Positions 42,163 through 51,084 of a DNA stretch of 64,000 nt are shown one piece after another (positions within the stretch are counted from its first letter, which is position 1; every line of letters starts with the position of its first letter). Position numbers and translations under genes: made by a program. The notes under the pieces were generated by a model. That model was given only the letters and a program-made list of their open reading frames with translations. It had not been told where the DNA came from and did no database searches. The DNA comes from Naegleria lovaniensis (lineage: Eukaryota; Heterolobosea; Eutetramitea; Acrasida; Naegleriidae): positions 124,001-188,000 of the forward strand of contig NW_025407826.1 of the NCBI RefSeq assembly GCF_003324165.1. The letters are read 5' to 3'.

Positions 42163-43527
42163 TCAATGTTTATCTGGCATTCGGAAATTCATTCGATCCA
42201 CATAGAGCCACAATTTTCTTGGATCCAAATGATCTGCAAAAGGACAATTATATGGAACATGATAGGCATTGGGAGTTTTAGCACACCATGTGTTTGCCAG
42301 AAGACTCACTGTAGTGGCATAAAGACCTTCATGTTGCCTTAATTGTTGTTGCATTGGTAAATAATACCATTCGACCATGGCACCAAAATTTCCTCCAATG
42401 TTTGCAAAATCAGATTGTGACAGAGCAGAATTTGAATTCAATGAGAGAGGACATCCAGCTTTTGCGGAATACTGACATAGCTCGTTCAACAATTGTTCAC
42501 AATCTGCATCGGAGACGACATTCTCAACCACTACATATCCATATCGATGATAAAAATCAATATGTCGTTGTGTGAGACGAGAATGTTGATTCACAATAGG
42601 TTGAATTTGATCATCTGGCTGCAATAAGGTCTTGTAAGATCTCTCATTATACAAACATTGACCGAGAGGTGTCAATGGAATTAAATCCTTCTCCACATTC
42701 AACAATTGTTGTTCCATTTTAAACTTGGAATTGAAATCCGAAGGATGTTCAAAAATCTTTCGTTTTTCTTTGAGAGATTCAATGGTCTTCTCGTTCACAC
42801 GATGAGCCACTGAATAAGCATGATAAAATACGGAGCGAGGTCGATCCATTTCATTGGCGTCAGAATTTCGGTGAGCACTTCGAATATCAAAGTAAATAAA
42901 ATCTCCCTTCTCAATAGGATGATAAGGAATGGCATCATGCTCTTTCACAATCTTTCTCATATATTCAAGACAATCATTGGCATTCATGGTTGACAATAAT
43001 TCAGTACTCGCTGGAGGTGCTGTCCAATCGCGAGGAACTCTCTTCACCTTCCTCACCAATTCAAACAATGGTTCATCCTCTTTCTGATTGAAACGAATAT
43101 GATACGAGGAAATCCATGGCGATTTGGTTCGTTTGGATTTTCCTTCTCTCAACATTTCATCCATGGCAGGGAAATATCGTTCTGCAACACTGGCAAAACC
43201 AGGTATTAATTCCAAACCTCCTTCTTTCTTATTGGGATTTGTATGTCCGGAGGTTAGGCATAACATGGATTGAAACGGTCTGAAGCGATCCAAAGGCCCA
43301 TACGTAAAATCACTCTTTAATTTTCCCCATAAATTGTAGGGCCATGAATCCAAGTGGAGTCCTGTTCCGGTTTGAATGAGAATATCTTCACTCGTAGTAG
43401 TACTACTACTGGATGCTTCTGCTGCTTTCTTTTTGTAATATTCCTTTTTGAAAGATTTCGATGAATTCTTTTTCTTTTCGGAAGAGGAACTAGCCACACG
43501 TTCCGATGGTTTGTTCTTGTTCGTCAT
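42163..43527 (-). CDS. Phytanoyl-CoA dioxygenase (PhyH) family protein, motifs circularly permuted
   Basis: The protein is 454 residues and intronless from ATG 43527. After a Lys/Ser-rich leader the catalytic core begins at once: GTGLHLDSWPYNLW gives the Fe(II) ligands H58 and D60, GGLELIPGF (103-111) follows, and the distal histidine H219 (RSAHRNSD) and arginine R229 or R231 come next. The segment that normally opens PhyH proteins, LTQRHIDFYHRYGYVVVENV (318-337), comes only afterwards. The protein ends at LYVDRMNFRMPDKH, the strand that usually directly precedes the HxD strand. The order is thus second half then first half. Family members hydroxylate using Fe(II) and 2-oxoglutarate. The substrate is unknown. 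All iron ligands are present, so activity is plausible. Confidence 0.8.
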   Translation of the reverse strand: MTNKNKPSERVASSSSEKKKNSSKSFKKEYYKKKAAEASSSSTTTSEDILIQTGTGLHLDSWPYNLWGKLKSDFTYGPLDRFRPFQSMLCLTSGHTNPNKKEGGLELIPGFASVAERYFPAMDEMLREGKSKRTKSPWISSYHIRFNQKEDEPLFELVRKVKRVPRDWTAPPASTELLSTMNANDCLEYMRKIVKEHDAIPYHPIEKGDFIYFDIRSAHRNSDANEMDRPRSVFYHAYSVAHRVNEKTIESLKEKRKIFEHPSDFNSKFKMEQQLLNVEKDLIPLTPLGQCLYNERSYKTLLQPDDQIQPIVNQHSRLTQRHIDFYHRYGYVVVENVVSDADCEQLLNELCQYSAKAGCPLSLNSNSALSQSDFANIGGNFGAMVEWYYLPMQQQLRQHEGLYATTVSLLANTWCAKTPNAYHVPYNCPFADHLDPRKLWLYVDRMNFRMPDKH

Positions 43528-43694
43528 GCTTGATAGTAAATTGAATTGATTTTTTCAATTTTCTACTTCATCGCTCTTCATTCTTATGAGAATATTTCAT
43601 TTTCAAATTGCATGATGAATTTCAAAAATAGATCCAAAGTTCAAAGTGGTAAATGAAGTAATTTATTAATTGTAATGTTTAATTGAGACCCTAT

Positions 43695-43775
43695 GGATCA
43701 AAATGCCACGTCGCTATGAACACTTGGCGGCCAGTTATCCCTAAGGTAATTTTTCTGACACCCGTAGCCTCAAAC
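43695..43775 (-). rRNA. Fragment of cytoplasmic-type large-subunit rRNA (peptidyl-transferase region)
   Basis: Read on the minus strand, this matches the most conserved part of domain V of eukaryotic 25S/28S rRNA: TTTGAGGCTA, GGGTGTCAGAAAAATTACC, AGGGATAACTGGC, CAAGTGTTCATAGCGACG and TTTTGATCC, in order. Compared with the usual eukaryotic sequence there is a seven-base gap (TTGTGGC) between two GGC repeats, plus a few substitutions. Similarity stops at both ends, so this is an isolated piece of about 80 bases. It lies in the 3' untranslated region of the seven-helix gene and covers that gene's stop codon. Naegleria is known to keep its rDNA on an extrachromosomal circle, so a chromosomal fragment is unexpected. 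Confidence 0.8.
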
Positions 43776-44945
43776 TTTGAGATTTTGTATTTTTCTATTC
43801 AATTCCAACTCGACATCTTCTGGCGACATGGGTGTGAAAGGTGTCGTCACTCTCGACAAGTGTTGTTGCATCGTTGGAGGATTCGACCCAATTGGTTCTT
43901 CTGTCCCACTCGACATGTTCTCTTGGCTCATCAATGGACCATACAACAGCAAAACGAATACTGCAAATATGAAAATACCAAAACATTGTAAAAAGTAATC
44001 AATGATGTGCAAATAAGGAACATAGAGTGTGGTGGCAAAGGAGACAGCTCCAGCTAAAATTTGAAGAAATGCACTCAAAACCATTCCAATAATGAGACCA
44101 ATGATTTTTCTACAGGGAGTTCTTTTTGAGGTGCTCTGTTTGGAATGTAAAGATTGATTTTTCACAACGTAGAGTAAACGAATTCCCAAAAACATGAACA
44201 TGACGGTTTGGAAGGTCATGACTGCAATGAATACCACAAAGACGACAATGTAAATGGAAGTAACATCAAAATCGATACTCATTTTCATCAATAGGTCTGT
44301 GATGGTTAAGGTTAGAGTCAAGGCAATGAAAATTATTTCACACAAAATGGTGATAATGATTAAAGTCTTTTGAAAAATCTTGAAGGTTCTTTTGGACATG
44401 GCACCTGACATTCTCATTGTGTTCAAACTATTGGAATTTCACATTTATGGTTGGAAAATAAATGCATTCAAATACTTACAATACAATCATGATAAAAGCC
44501 ATAATCAAAATAATTGTTGCAATTTGTGAAACAACTAATCCAATTTCAAACGTTGAACACACCCACATGGCAATTTCCATATCATGTAAATTCCCAACAA
44601 GTGTCAAATCTTGGAAAGAATTAATTTTCAACCCAATGGCATTATATACCAAACGAAAAATTAATCCAAAATATTGAACCAAGATAAAGATTATCACTAA
44701 CAAGAAGAGTATTTTGTGATTTCTCTTCAATGCCTCTTTCGCTTTAGAATGAAGATGAATATAGCCATCAGCAAGATGGTGAATACTACGAGAAAGAATA
44801 TCGAGTTTGCAATGGATGAAACATTCTCTGTGAAGGATGGAAATTTTAGAACTAATTGTTGATGAGTCATATTGGTTGATGTAGAGGAGGAGTTGTTGGA
44901 AAGTAAATCAAATGTCGAAGTGGGATGAGGGTAAATGACGGTCAT
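43770..44945 (-). CDS. Seven-helix membrane protein, tandem copy A (one-base frame break)
   Basis: Exon 1 ends at 44480 and exon 2 is 44427-43770, with a 52-base GTAAGT...TAG intron. Ser/Asn-rich extracellular start (LLSNNSSSTSTN), then about seven hydrophobic segments, including FFLVVFTILLMAIFIFI, ILVQYFGLIFRLVYN, IATIILIMAFIMIV and VLSAFLQILAGAVSFAT. The copy at 45219-46420 is clearly homologous along its length. The frame breaks once near 44738, where exon 1 lacks one base before KRNHKILF. The start is uncertain: ATG 44945 is in frame, but hydrophobic residues upstream (HFLISFVFSF) suggest a longer signal peptide. The layout resembles a small receptor-like 7TM family, but I find no known GPCR motif. 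Confidence 0.65.
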
Positions 44946-45218
44946 GAAAGAAAACACGAAAGAAATTAGAAAATGAGTATTGTTTTTTGTTGTTGGAATT
45001 TGTTCAACATGCAATAGTGTTGCTCTTCTCTTTCCTTAAGCAAAAGATCATAATGACTTTACCCTCTCTTTGATTCTTATTTCTTGACACTTGACATCTA
45101 CTGTCGCATTCATTTTTTGACCAACATGCTCTAAATAGATCGATTTGTGTATGTGCTATCCCAACCTATCTATTTTAGAACGTGTTCATCAAATATTAAT
45201 CCAATTCTCTTTCAATTG

Positions 45219-46420
45219 TTAAACATTGTTTATTTCAGCAACCGTACCGATCTCTTTTTTGTGTTCAACAGTTCGTTGTGAAGCTGCTTTCAAATCACGG
45301 CATGATGCATTCCATTTCTCAGATGCAGAAGCACTGATTGGACTCTGTGGTGACTGGAGTTCAGAGAGGTTAATTTGAACTTGCTCGTTATTCAGCAACG
45401 GACCATACAATAACAAGACGAATACTGCAAATATGAAAACACCAAAACATTGTAAAAAGTAATCAATGATATGCAAATAAGGAACATAGAGAGATGTTGC
45501 AAATGAAACACCGCCTGCTAAAATTTGAAGAAAAGCGCTTAAAATCATTCCAAAGATGAGACCAATATTTTTCCATAAGGTGGATGATTAGTGACAGTTT
45601 TGTTTTGGAGAGAACGATGTTTGACAATGTACAATAATCGAATTCCCAACACAGTAAACATCACAGTCTCCAACACCATGACCACTATATAAATAGTGAA
45701 TACCAGAGAATAGATGGCAATGACATCAAAATCAAAATAAGGCATTTTCATCAACAAATCAGTGATAGTCATTGTAAACACGAGACCAATGAAAACAATT
45801 TCACAAATGATGGTTATAGACGTAATTACTCTCCATAATTTGGTGTATGTTTGTTTGGACATGGTACCTGACAATCTCATCGTCTTTAAACTATGGAATT
45901 TCAAGAATTACCATAATGAGTAATTGCCAAACGTATGTAGTACTTACAACACAAGAATGATAAATGCCATGATCATAATAATGGTTGCAATTTGGGAATA
46001 GACCATACTAACTTCCAACGTTGAAAATACCCACATGGCAATTTCCATTTCATTCAAATTCTGAATTGTTGTCAAATCTTGAAATGAATTAATTTTCAAA
46101 CCAATTCCATTATAAACCAAACGAAAAATCAAACCCAACGATTGAACTACAACAAAGATGGACATCCAAACAAACAAAATTTTATGATTCCGTTTCATGA
46201 CATGACGAGTTTTGTAAATGAAAATTGCAATTCCTGACATCAAGATGGAAAATACAATTAAAAAGAAACAAGAATTGGCAATGGATGAAACATTTTCAAT
46301 ATATGAAGGAAATTTCTCTGCTAATTCTTGAGATGATGTTGTGGTGTTTGAATTCAGAGAAGATGAATTGGAGATTTGGTCACCAAGAAGAAGACGCAGG
46401 TTCGACCTAAATTGCCACAT
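45219..46420 (-). CDS. Seven-helix membrane protein, tandem copy B (one-base frame break)
   Basis: Exon 1 is 46420-45948 and exon 2 is 45890-45219, with a 57-base GTAAGT...TAG intron at the same place as in copy A. It shares with copy A ENVSSIANS, KRNHKILF, GLIFRLVYN, GLKINSFQDL, EMEIAMWV, TDLLMKM and the block YVPYLHIIDYFLQCFG. Near 45568 one base is missing relative to copy A (AAAAATATTGG against AAAAATCATTGG), which splits exon 2 into two frames. Otherwise the gene looks whole, about 381 residues. Its C-terminal tail differs completely from copy A (Ser-rich, ending VAEINNV). The function is unknown; a sensory or transport role is possible. Confidence 0.68.
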
Positions 46421-46710
46421 GTTTGATTTTGAATTATTTAATGGTTTTGACAGTTGGAGGAGAGAAATATGAAAGATTTAGACAGAAGTGATGTTTCTTG
46501 TTTTAGAGAGGTTGTTTATTTGAAGAGATGTTCTTTTTTTTATGGCCATGGAGATAATTACAGCGAGGGAAATTATCAGTTTGATTTCATGAAATGGGAT
46601 GACATACTTTGTAACAATGATTGAAACCCTGAATTGTTGCCAGGATATATATTAGTTACAACGATTCATTTGAAAAGCAAATATTCAAAACACTTAGACA
46701 CTATAAAAAA

Positions 46711-47397
46711 ATGGCCACTTTAACAATGTCACCAAATTATTCCATCACACTCTATGCCATTAAAACAGCAGCGAGTATGATTCCTCATATTTTACTGCGC
46801 GAGATGAAACTCAAGCATGACATTGTATTTCTCGATCAATCCAAGAATGAACATAAAAGTGAAGAATATTTAAAGATTAATCCGAATGGTGTTGTTCCGA
46901 CGTTGGTGATTAAAGAACAAGACCATGATGATCTTGTGATCTTTGAAACAAGTGCCATTTGTTTATACTTGACCGATCGATTTCCACAATTGAATTTGGC
47001 TCCACCATTGAATAGTAAAGAGAGAGCACAATTTTATCAGTGGATGGCATTACTATCTACTGGCATTCAACCAGACATGATTTTATTTTATTATCCTCAT
47101 CGATATGTCAGCAGTGAAGATCAATATGCTACTTTTAAATTGGAGACTGAAAAGAGAATTTATGAGAAATTCAAAATATTTGATCGAATTTTATCAGATG
47201 GAAGAACATACTTGTTAGGTGAAGAGTTTTATTGTGTGGATATTTATTTATTTATCTTGTCTCGTTGGTCAAGAAATTTTCAAGCTCATAAGGCAAGAGA
47301 TTTACCTCATTTAGGTCCATATTTGAGGAGAATATTTGAGAGAGAATCGGTTCAACAAGTGTTGAATATTGAGGAAATTAAAGAGCCATACTTTTAA
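46711..47397 (+). CDS. Glutathione S-transferase
   Basis: The protein is 228 residues, intronless, from ATG 46711 after AAAAAA. The N-terminal thioredoxin-fold domain contains LKHDIVFLDQ, KINPNGVVPTLVI with the cis-proline, and the glutathione-contacting ETSAICLYLTDRFP. The all-helical C-terminal domain includes the conserved LLGEEFYCVDIYLFI with the N-capping-box aspartate. Length and domain layout are usual for cytosolic GSTs, which conjugate glutathione to electrophiles. The class cannot be set by eye. It lies between the divergent seven-helix gene and the convergent ALKBH8 gene, whose ends are 55 bases apart. Confidence 0.92.
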   Translation: MATLTMSPNYSITLYAIKTAASMIPHILLREMKLKHDIVFLDQSKNEHKSEEYLKINPNGVVPTLVIKEQDHDDLVIFETSAICLYLTDRFPQLNLAPPLNSKERAQFYQWMALLSTGIQPDMILFYYPHRYVSSEDQYATFKLETEKRIYEKFKIFDRILSDGRTYLLGEEFYCVDIYLFILSRWSRNFQAHKARDLPHLGPYLRRIFERESVQQVLNIEEIKEPYF

Positions 47398-47451
47398 GGA
47401 TGTGGTGGCACCAATGATGGCACGAATACGCATCGTGAAACCTCAATAAAA

Positions 47452-49521
47452 TTATGCAGAGTCTGATTTGTGCTTTCTTACCAATAAACACCAATTGCCA
47501 GTGTCGAAATAGGAATCAACAATGTCCACACCTTTGACCTTTGTGAGTAAAAGTTCGTCCAATTCTCCTTGCTTGTACACATGGCAGTAACGCTTGATTG
47601 TGACTTCATTGTCCTCGATGGGTGGTTGAGATTCATTGTCATCATCTTGTTCTTCTCCATGCGATAAATATTTTGCTTGCAACTTCCATGGTACGAATAC
47701 ATCTTGACTTTGGAATTTTCTCTTTGAACTTTGTTCTTGTTCAAAACTCCAAGCATAAATGAGAATTAGACCATTTGGTTTGGTTACCCTCACTAACTCT
47801 TTCAGGAGTCTGATTCGTCTCGCTACAGAACTGATATGATGCAAAACGGCGATGTTTAAAGTGGCATCAAAACAATTAGTCTTGTATGGGAGATTAAGAG
47901 CATCCGAGACAGTCACATCAAACCCTTTCTGAACACAAATTTCACACAATTTTTCACTTCTATCAGTTGCAATCCATATGCATTTAGGATTAAGTCCAAT
48001 GTATTTTCCATTTCCACAACCAATGTCTCCCACCACAGAGTAGCTGTCAAATGATGTTCATATAATTGTTAAGGATGGTTTACCAGTTCAACAACCCCTT
48101 AGTATTACTTACTCTGGAAGTGATTTAATGAACTCTGCGACCTTTGGCCATGCATAATGTCTTGTATTATCCCAATGAGATGCAATGGTGTTGTAAGTCT
48201 TCTGAACAAATTCAAGCTCTAGGTTCGTTGTGCTTAGTTGTTGGGAATATGGAAGATTGTGAGCGACATAATCTTGTTGTTGTGAGTCACAAACTTCCAC
48301 CCATTTACATTTACAAGAGCCGCTTTTTCTGACTGATCTAATGGTGAGTGAGACTCTTCGTTGCCTCTTTCTGATCTTTCCATTCACTCTGTCCAACTCA
48401 CGGCACATAATAGCATGTCTCCACAAATACCTAGCTTCGCCTACAATGACTGCAAGAGATCTACGAGGTAGATCAACATATTTTTTCTCGATAACCTCGT
48501 CATTCACACATTTGGAAAAATACATGACCGTGCTACTAAGTAAGGAAATAAGGAAAAGGCCGTCATTAAAAGGGCCATGTACATCAATATGAGGTCGGAT
48601 TCCTTGACCAGGTTGATACTCGTTAATAGTTAATTGATCTGCTTGATAGGATGCAAAATCAAAACTTGAAAGGTATTCATCGTTCTCAAACGATGGATCC
48701 TTTTCTTGCTGTTTTGTGTTCAACAAGTCCTTCATCCTAGGAATAATATTCTGAACATATTCTGGAATTGGATCTACATTAGCATTAAAATCAATCGACC
48801 TAATATCATAGTCAAATTTAAATCCATAGTGTTGAACTCTTCTCTGAAGTTCATGGACCCATTCATGTTGATCGACTTGCTTAATAATTTTCTCCTCTTC
48901 TTCCTCAGTAATAAAGTTCTCAATCACGAGCAAACCAGGAATTTTCACGTGTTCGGTTGAAGAAGTACATTCAATGTTCCAACCTTTAATGTGCTTCTTT
49001 TTTCTCTGTTCTTTGGTTTCTGTTGCCGTATCGGCGTATGAAACATGAAAAACTGGATGTTTTGAATTTAGATAGTTTTTAACTCTTTCTGCTTCTTCCG
49101 AATCTCCAAATACTACATAAATTTGAATGGTTGGATGAGAAGCATGAACAGGTCCATCATGATCATCACTCGAAGAGGCTTCTTGCTTCTTTCTCTCGAG
49201 CTTTTCCTTCTTTTTTCGTTTTAATTTTTGTTCCCTCACCATGACCGTTTCTACTTCCACATTCTCCACATTTTCCGATACTTCTTGAATGATCCAATCT
49301 TCATACAATTTATGTAACTCGGAACCTGTCTTTGATTCTTCTTCACTCTTCAAAACATTGCCCACATTGGTAATAAACAAATAGGGTGTCGGAACGGTTT
49401 CATCCTTGGGTTTTACAAAATAATAGGAATGACTGCTCGTGGAGGGTGTTGTTGTTGATGATGATTCATCACCAGGAGTGAAAGACGATGTTTCCGAAGA
49501 TGATGCAGTTGTTGGATGCAT
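47452..49521 (-). CDS. ALKBH8: ALKBH8-type tRNA wobble-uridine modification enzyme
   Basis: Exons 49521-48113 and 48043-47452 are joined across a 69-base intron (GTAAGT...ACAG) to give 666 residues, matching human ALKBH8 (664). The order is an RRM-like N-terminus (PYLFITNVG ... IQIYVVFGDSEEAERV), an AlkB Fe(II)/2-oxoglutarate dioxygenase (PGLLVIENFITEEEE, HIDVHGPFNDGLFLISL, RRVSLTIR) and a TRM9-like methyltransferase (GDIGCGNGKYIGLNP, AVLHHISS). The intron lies just before the GCGNGKY motif. ALKBH8 methylates carboxymethyluridine at the tRNA wobble base to mcm5U and hydroxylates it, so all three activities appear present in one chain here. ATG 49521 was chosen (GAAAAAATG). Confidence 0.94.
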
Positions 49522-49614
49522 TTTTTCAGACACTGGCGGCTGGCGTGCAAGCTGAAATTTGCACGAATTAAGCCATCACGAAAAGTGTCAATGAATAGAG
49601 ATTAAGGAATATGT

Positions 49615-50850
49615 TTAACTATTAAGCGAAATGTATCTTCGATCTCGCTTGCAGTACAAACAAAAACAACACAAGCAACATATGCAGCCAGTACACACGC
49701 AACATCCAATCGCTGCAACACTTGCAGCAATAATCACCCAATAATAAACTTCACGAATGACACAGGTTGCATAATAGGACTCTTCAGCTTCCATGTAATA
49801 AACGAGACCGCCACGATGAACAGTGCGAGAGGTGGGAGCACCCAAAATTGGCAAAGCTCTCCAACATGTCCCATTGATACCCAAAGGAATAACTCTACTT
49901 TTACCATCTTCAGAAGGGTTGGCACTTGTGACTGTGAAAAATCCTTTTGAAATATAAACACAATCCTTATCCGAGACACAGTCCATATGGTCGTGACATT
50001 TAGAAATATCTTGAAGATTGTTGTTTTGAGTTGGATGTGTTGCTGAAAATGGTGGTTGTTGTTGAAGGATGCTGCTATTGGACTCCACAATGTTGGGCAA
50101 TTGTCTATTACCACAAGTTTCAAAGAGTGGATCCATGCACATCTCAGTAAAAAGTGAGACAGGCTCATTCGGAATTGGACATTGAGAAGTAGACATTCGA
50201 TATGAACCTGTCGATTCATCAAAAATTGAAAGCACTGACACACATGTATCAGATGTAGCACACCAAATACATGAATTGTCAGCTGCTCCGACACAACTCG
50301 TACAATCCGAGAAGGTTTTGCAAAAATTCTGTGCTTTCACAAAGGATGAAGAATGGCCATTGTTGAATTCTGAGATCAAGAGAAGGAAAATAAGAAGGGA
50401 TACAAGGAGTGAAAATGGATTCAATAATTTAAGAAGAGGAGTGGTGGTCAATGGCAGTGATGATGAAAAATTGAGAAATTTCTTGGACGAAGTAGATCTC
50501 GATTGATTCAGTGTTGTTGATGATGAAAATTCGTACATGATGATGGAGTGCGTTGAACCTATTAATTTGTTGTTGAACCACTCATGATTGGGATCATTCC
50601 AAGGGCTTCTCAAAGCCCTGGATGAGAAAGCCTGGCTTGCAGTAATGGTTGGAGGGTGTTTCAGTTCCGAGCCGAAACCATCTGCTTGGAGAACAGAGAA
50701 GGCTTGTTCCAAAGCATAATTATTTTGAATTTTAAGAGGGTCAACAATATTGTTACTTGGTTCTTTTTCAACAATATTCATGACTACTCCTACCACTCCT
50801 CGTGTTGTTTCCCCAGTCCTTACATCCAAAGTATCCGTTAGGAGTTTCAT
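49615..50850 (-). CDS. PSI-domain membrane protein with Cys-rich juxtamembrane tail
   Basis: The protein is 411 residues and intronless. ATG 50850 begins MKLLTDTLDVRTGE. An internal hydrophobic segment (LLNPFSLLVSLLIFLLLISEF, about 137-157) precedes a PSI-like cysteine cluster (NFCKTFSDCTSCVGAADNSC, IWCATSDTCVS), as in plexins and integrins. More cysteine-bearing extracellular sequence follows, then a C-terminal helix (YYWVIIAASVAAIGC) that runs directly into CCVCTGCICCLCCFCLYCKR, a very cysteine-dense stretch likely to be palmitoylated. The basic tail ends RRYISLNS. A start at the internal Met about residue 101 would make the first helix a signal anchor. Surface receptor or adhesion role is inferred from PSI only. 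Confidence 0.75.
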   Translation of the reverse strand: MKLLTDTLDVRTGETTRGVVGVVMNIVEKEPSNNIVDPLKIQNNYALEQAFSVLQADGFGSELKHPPTITASQAFSSRALRSPWNDPNHEWFNNKLIGSTHSIIMYEFSSSTTLNQSRSTSSKKFLNFSSSLPLTTTPLLKLLNPFSLLVSLLIFLLLISEFNNGHSSSFVKAQNFCKTFSDCTSCVGAADNSCIWCATSDTCVSVLSIFDESTGSYRMSTSQCPIPNEPVSLFTEMCMDPLFETCGNRQLPNIVESNSSILQQQPPFSATHPTQNNNLQDISKCHDHMDCVSDKDCVYISKGFFTVTSANPSEDGKSRVIPLGINGTCWRALPILGAPTSRTVHRGGLVYYMEAEESYYATCVIREVYYWVIIAASVAAIGCCVCTGCICCLCCFCLYCKRDRRYISLNS

Positions 50851-51084
50851 GATTTTTTTCAGATTTTTTAATTAAAATTCTTTTTTAAAAGCTTTTTTCT
50901 TGAAATCAAAAGAAGGCAGACGACGATCTTCTTTGATAATATGAAAAGAGTCCACGAGTCATGAAACAACGAAAAAAGTTGTTTTTTCATATGGTGATCA
51001 TTTTCTTGAGTACTTCACTTTTCTTTGGAAAGTCCTCAAAAAATTCTCTCGACAAACATACAGCAGTCACCTTTCACACATCAC

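Noticed and set aside
43683-43991. Plus-strand open frame over the rRNA fragment
   Set aside because: It translates the antisense of rRNA-like sequence and a real minus-strand gene.
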